A stretch of 6,969 bases of DNA, from the NCBI GenBank assembly GCA_003168295.1, contig PMST01000599.1, positions 1-6,969 on the forward strand, in the 5' to 3' direction. The position numbers and the translations under genes are program-made. This document shows positions 5,179-6,969 of this stretch, piece by piece. The notes below the pieces were generated by a model. It was not told the DNA's origin. It saw only the letters and a list, made by a program, of their open reading frames with translations, and made no database searches. Position 1 is the stretch's first letter. Each line of letters opens with the position of its first letter. This DNA is from Actinomycetota bacterium. GTDB taxonomy: Bacteria > Actinomycetota > Actinomycetes > Streptosporangiales > Streptosporangiaceae.

Positions 5179-5183
5179 GGAGG
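5179..5183 (+). promoter_or_regulatory. Shine-Dalgarno of the LpqY-like gene
   Basis: GGAGG lies one base before ATG 5185 and four bases before ATG 5188, so the second ATG is favoured. A 14-of-15 match of the same block occurs 149 bases upstream (5030-5044), where only the position matching 5188 is an ATG. Confidence 0.6.
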
Positions 5184-5187
5184 GATG

Positions 5188-6519
5188 ATGATCGGCGACA
5201 GCGGCAGAACGAGCGCTTCCATTCGCCGCGCTCAGGCGCGGCGCGCCATGCGGGTTTCGCGCCGGCGGCTGGCCGCGGGCGTGGCCAGCGTCCTCCTGGC
5301 CGGGACGGGACTGGCCGCCTGCAGCGCGGCCAGCGCCGGCACCGGCCCGGTGACGCTGAACTTCTACTTCTACCCAGACACCTCCAAGGCCACCGTGGAC
5401 GGCGTCAACAGCTGCAACGCGCAGAGCCACGGCAAGTACACGATCTCCTACCAGCAGCTGCCCGAAGCCGCTGACAACCAGCGGCAGCAGCTGGTCCGCC
5501 GGCTGGCCGCGCACGACACCACCATGGACATCCTCGGTCTCGACGTCACCTGGGAGGCCGAGTTCGCCCAGGCCGGCTTTATCCAGCCGTGGACCGGCGC
5601 GGACAAGGCGGAGGCCGAGAACGGCACGCTGGCGCCGGCCCTGGACACCGCGATCTGGAAGGGCACCCTTTACGCGGTGCCCGACAACAGCAACACCCAG
5701 CTGCTGTGGTACCGGTCCGACCTGGTACCGACCCCGCCGACCACCTGGGCGCAGATGATCGCGGATGCGGAGCAGCTGGCCAAGGAGGGCAAGCCGCACT
5801 ACATCGAGATCCAGGGCGCGCAGTACGAGGGTGCCACCGTCTGGTTCAACACGATGGTCGCCAGCGCCGGCGGCACCATCCTGAATCCGGACGCGACCAA
5901 GGTGACGCTCGGCGCGCCCGCCGTCAAGGCGCTGTCGATCATGAAAGAGCTGGCCAGCTCCCCCGCTGCGGACCCAAGCCTGTCGGTGCAGGAGGAGAAC
6001 CAGAACCGGCTCGCGATGGAGAGCGGGACCGCCGCCTTCGAGCTGAACTACCCGTTCGTGTATCCGGCCATGAAGGCCGACAACCCGAAGCTGTTCAAGG
6101 ACTTCAAGTGGGCGCTCTACCCGCAGGTCACCCCCGGCGTCCCGGCCAAGGTGACGATCGGCGGCACCGACCTCGCGGTCAGCGCGTACTCACAGCACAA
6201 GGCGCTCGCGTTCCAGGCCGCGCTGTGCCTGCGCGATCAGCAGAACCAGATCATCAACGCCAATATCGGCGGCGTCCCGCCCACTCTGACCAGCCTCTAC
6301 AGCGATCCGGCGCTGTTCGCCGACTACCCGTTCCACGCCGACATCCTGCAGGAGCTTGAGGACGCCAGCGTGCGGCCGAAGTCGCCGGTCTACCAGGTCG
6401 TGTCGATCGACCTCTCGCACCTGCTCTCACCGCCGTCCGGCATCAACCCGGCAGGCACAGAGAATTCGATGACCAGCCTGCTCAACGACGCTCTGCAATC
6501 GAAGGGACTGGTTCCGTGA
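5188..6519 (+). CDS. lpqY: LpqY-like trehalose/disaccharide-binding lipoprotein of an ABC importer
   Basis: A 443-residue extracytoplasmic solute-binding lipoprotein. The signal peptide has a basic segment MRVSRRRLAAG (21-31) with a Tat-like SRRRLA, a hydrophobic stretch, and the lipobox LAAC with Cys45 as the lipidation site. The mature protein follows my memory of mycobacterial LpqY closely: HGKYTISYQQLP, QRQQLVRRLAAHD, TWEAEFAQAGFIQPW, NTQLLWYR (169-176), PPTTW, VWFNT, SAGG, PAKVTIGG (319-326), CLRDQQNQ, SLYSDP, and RPKSPVYQ (396-403) near the C-terminus. LpqY delivers trehalose to the SugABC importer; a different disaccharide is possible here. Cys76 and Cys347 may form a disulfide. ATG 5188 was chosen for ribosome-site spacing; ATG 5185 or GTG 5173 would only lengthen the n-region, and ATG 5248 would give a more typical short one but lacks a ribosome site. 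A SugA-like permease follows after 61 bases. The family call is strong, the exact substrate less so. Confidence 0.9.
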   Translation: MIGDSGRTSASIRRAQARRAMRVSRRRLAAGVASVLLAGTGLAACSAASAGTGPVTLNFYFYPDTSKATVDGVNSCNAQSHGKYTISYQQLPEAADNQRQQLVRRLAAHDTTMDILGLDVTWEAEFAQAGFIQPWTGADKAEAENGTLAPALDTAIWKGTLYAVPDNSNTQLLWYRSDLVPTPPTTWAQMIADAEQLAKEGKPHYIEIQGAQYEGATVWFNTMVASAGGTILNPDATKVTLGAPAVKALSIMKELASSPAADPSLSVQEENQNRLAMESGTAAFELNYPFVYPAMKADNPKLFKDFKWALYPQVTPGVPAKVTIGGTDLAVSAYSQHKALAFQAALCLRDQQNQIINANIGGVPPTLTSLYSDPALFADYPFHADILQELEDASVRPKSPVYQVVSIDLSHLLSPPSGINPAGTENSMTSLLNDALQSKGLVP

Positions 6520-6568
6520 GCCCCCCAGCAGCACACCACAGGGCACCAGATGACCGGGCCGCGAGGAA

Positions 6569-6574
6569 AGGAGG
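6569..6574 (+). promoter_or_regulatory. Shine-Dalgarno of the SugA-like gene
   Basis: AGGAGG, within AAAGGAGG, lies six bases before ATG 6581. This near-perfect site decides the start. Confidence 0.8.
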
Positions 6575-6580
6575 AGGCCG

Positions 6581-6969
6581 ATGAGTACTACCACCGAGGT
6601 GGCCGCCGGCACCGCCGCCGATCAGCTGGGCAGGAAGGGCAAGCCGCAGCTGTCGGAGGGCGCGCGGGCCGAGCGCAGGCTCGGCTGGATGCTGTGCGCG
6701 CCGGCGGTCGTCGTGATGCTCGCGGTGACCGGCTACCCGCTCATATACGCCCTCTACCTGTCGCTGGAGCGCTACAACCTGGAGCTCCCGCAGAACATCA
6801 AGTTCATCGGCTTCAGTAACTACGGCGCGGTGCTGAGCTCGCCTTACTGGTGGCAGGCGCTGAAGGTGACCGCGATCATCACGGTCTTCTCGGTCTCCAT
6901 CACGCTGGTCCTCGGCATGCTGCTGGCCTTCGTCATGTACCGGACGCTGTTCGGCCGGGGCACGGTCCG
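6581..6969 (+). CDS. sugA: SugA-like ABC importer permease, N-terminal part (runs off right edge)
   Basis: The first 129 codons of an inner-membrane permease of the MalF/SugA type; the gene continues past the window. After a polar, probably cytoplasmic N-terminus (1-33) come a first membrane segment at about 36-62 (GWMLCAPAVVVMLAVTGYPL and onward), a periplasmic stretch with FIGFSNYGAVLSSPYWWQAL (75-94), and a second membrane segment at about 95-119. The pattern APA..(A)VT.YP..YAL.LSL, FIG..NY, YWW.AL.VT and VM.RTL matches remembered mycobacterial SugA very well. The EAA loop that would contact the ATPase is not yet reached. Together with the LpqY-like gene it points to an LpqY-SugA-SugB-SugC operon, so a second permease and perhaps an ATPase should lie just beyond the window. 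Confidence 0.9.
   Translation, partial: MSTTTEVAAGTAADQLGRKGKPQLSEGARAERRLGWMLCAPAVVVMLAVTGYPLIYALYLSLERYNLELPQNIKFIGFSNYGAVLSSPYWWQALKVTAIITVFSVSITLVLGMLLAFVMYRTLFGRGTV

Larger units (their letters stand above)
4707..5187. other. Regulatory intergenic region upstream of the sugar importer
   Basis: About 480 bases with no gene I can support. An open frame from ATG 4703 (overlapping the LacI stop as ATGA) to 5059 lacks the GC-rich third positions of its neighbours and any family resemblance, so it is treated as chance. The region holds a likely promoter (4865-4893), a strong palindrome just after it (4905-4926), a second weaker promoter candidate (5046-5073), a six-codon frame with a good ribosome-binding site (5030-5059), and overlapping potential hairpins just before the lipoprotein start. 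Confidence 0.6.

Noticed and set aside
5056..5799. A 247-codon minus-strand open frame opposite the lipoprotein gene
   Set aside because: It is antisense to the LpqY-like signal peptide and mature domain, and its Gly/Arg/Val-rich composition resembles no protein family.

Overview
The window looks like chromosomal DNA of a high-GC Gram-positive bacterium (Actinomycetota; a streptomycete, streptosporangial or similar filamentous lineage would fit). GC is high, third codon positions are mostly G or C, start codons include GTG, and the gene families (short-chain dehydrogenase with a TetR partner, stand-alone TSCPD protein, EstB-type serine hydrolase, LpqY/SugA sugar importer) are typical of that phylum. 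No RNA gene, insertion sequence, phage gene or CRISPR array was seen. All identifications come from reading motifs and remembered family sequences, not from searches.

Layout. (1) Bases 1-1172 hold a divergent pair: the N-terminal part of a short-chain dehydrogenase/reductase on the minus strand (it runs off the left edge) and a TetR-family repressor on the plus strand. The gap of about 100 bases between them carries three copies of a CAGACC-N3-GGTCTG palindrome, placed on what look like the two divergent promoters. (2) Bases 1169-3248 hold two minus-strand genes: a class-C-beta-lactamase-like serine hydrolase (466 codons), then, 217 bases further on, a small TSCPD-domain protein related to the C-terminus of class II ribonucleotide reductase. 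The TSCPD gene converges on the TetR gene and the two stop codons overlap inside the four bases TTAG. A perfect 12-bp inverted repeat lies upstream of the TSCPD gene. (3) Bases 3639-4706 encode a LacI-family repressor with a CRE-like operator over its start. (4) After a gap of about 480 bases with promoter-like and palindromic elements, bases 5188-6969 hold the start of a carbohydrate ABC importer operon: an LpqY-like lipoprotein and the N-terminal 129 codons of a SugA-like permease that runs off the right edge.

How the genes probably work together. The TetR protein most likely represses both itself and the dehydrogenase through the triple operator. The LacI protein most likely represses itself and the adjacent LpqY-SugA-type importer in response to a sugar, with trehalose the best guess from the mycobacterial relatives. 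The serine hydrolase and the TSCPD protein may share regulation, but nothing in the sequence proves it.

The most rewarding part of the window is the regulatory DNA: the triple TetR operator, two apparently leaderless genes, the palindromes upstream of the TSCPD gene, and the complex leader of the importer operon. No clear sign of a wholly new multi-gene system was found.
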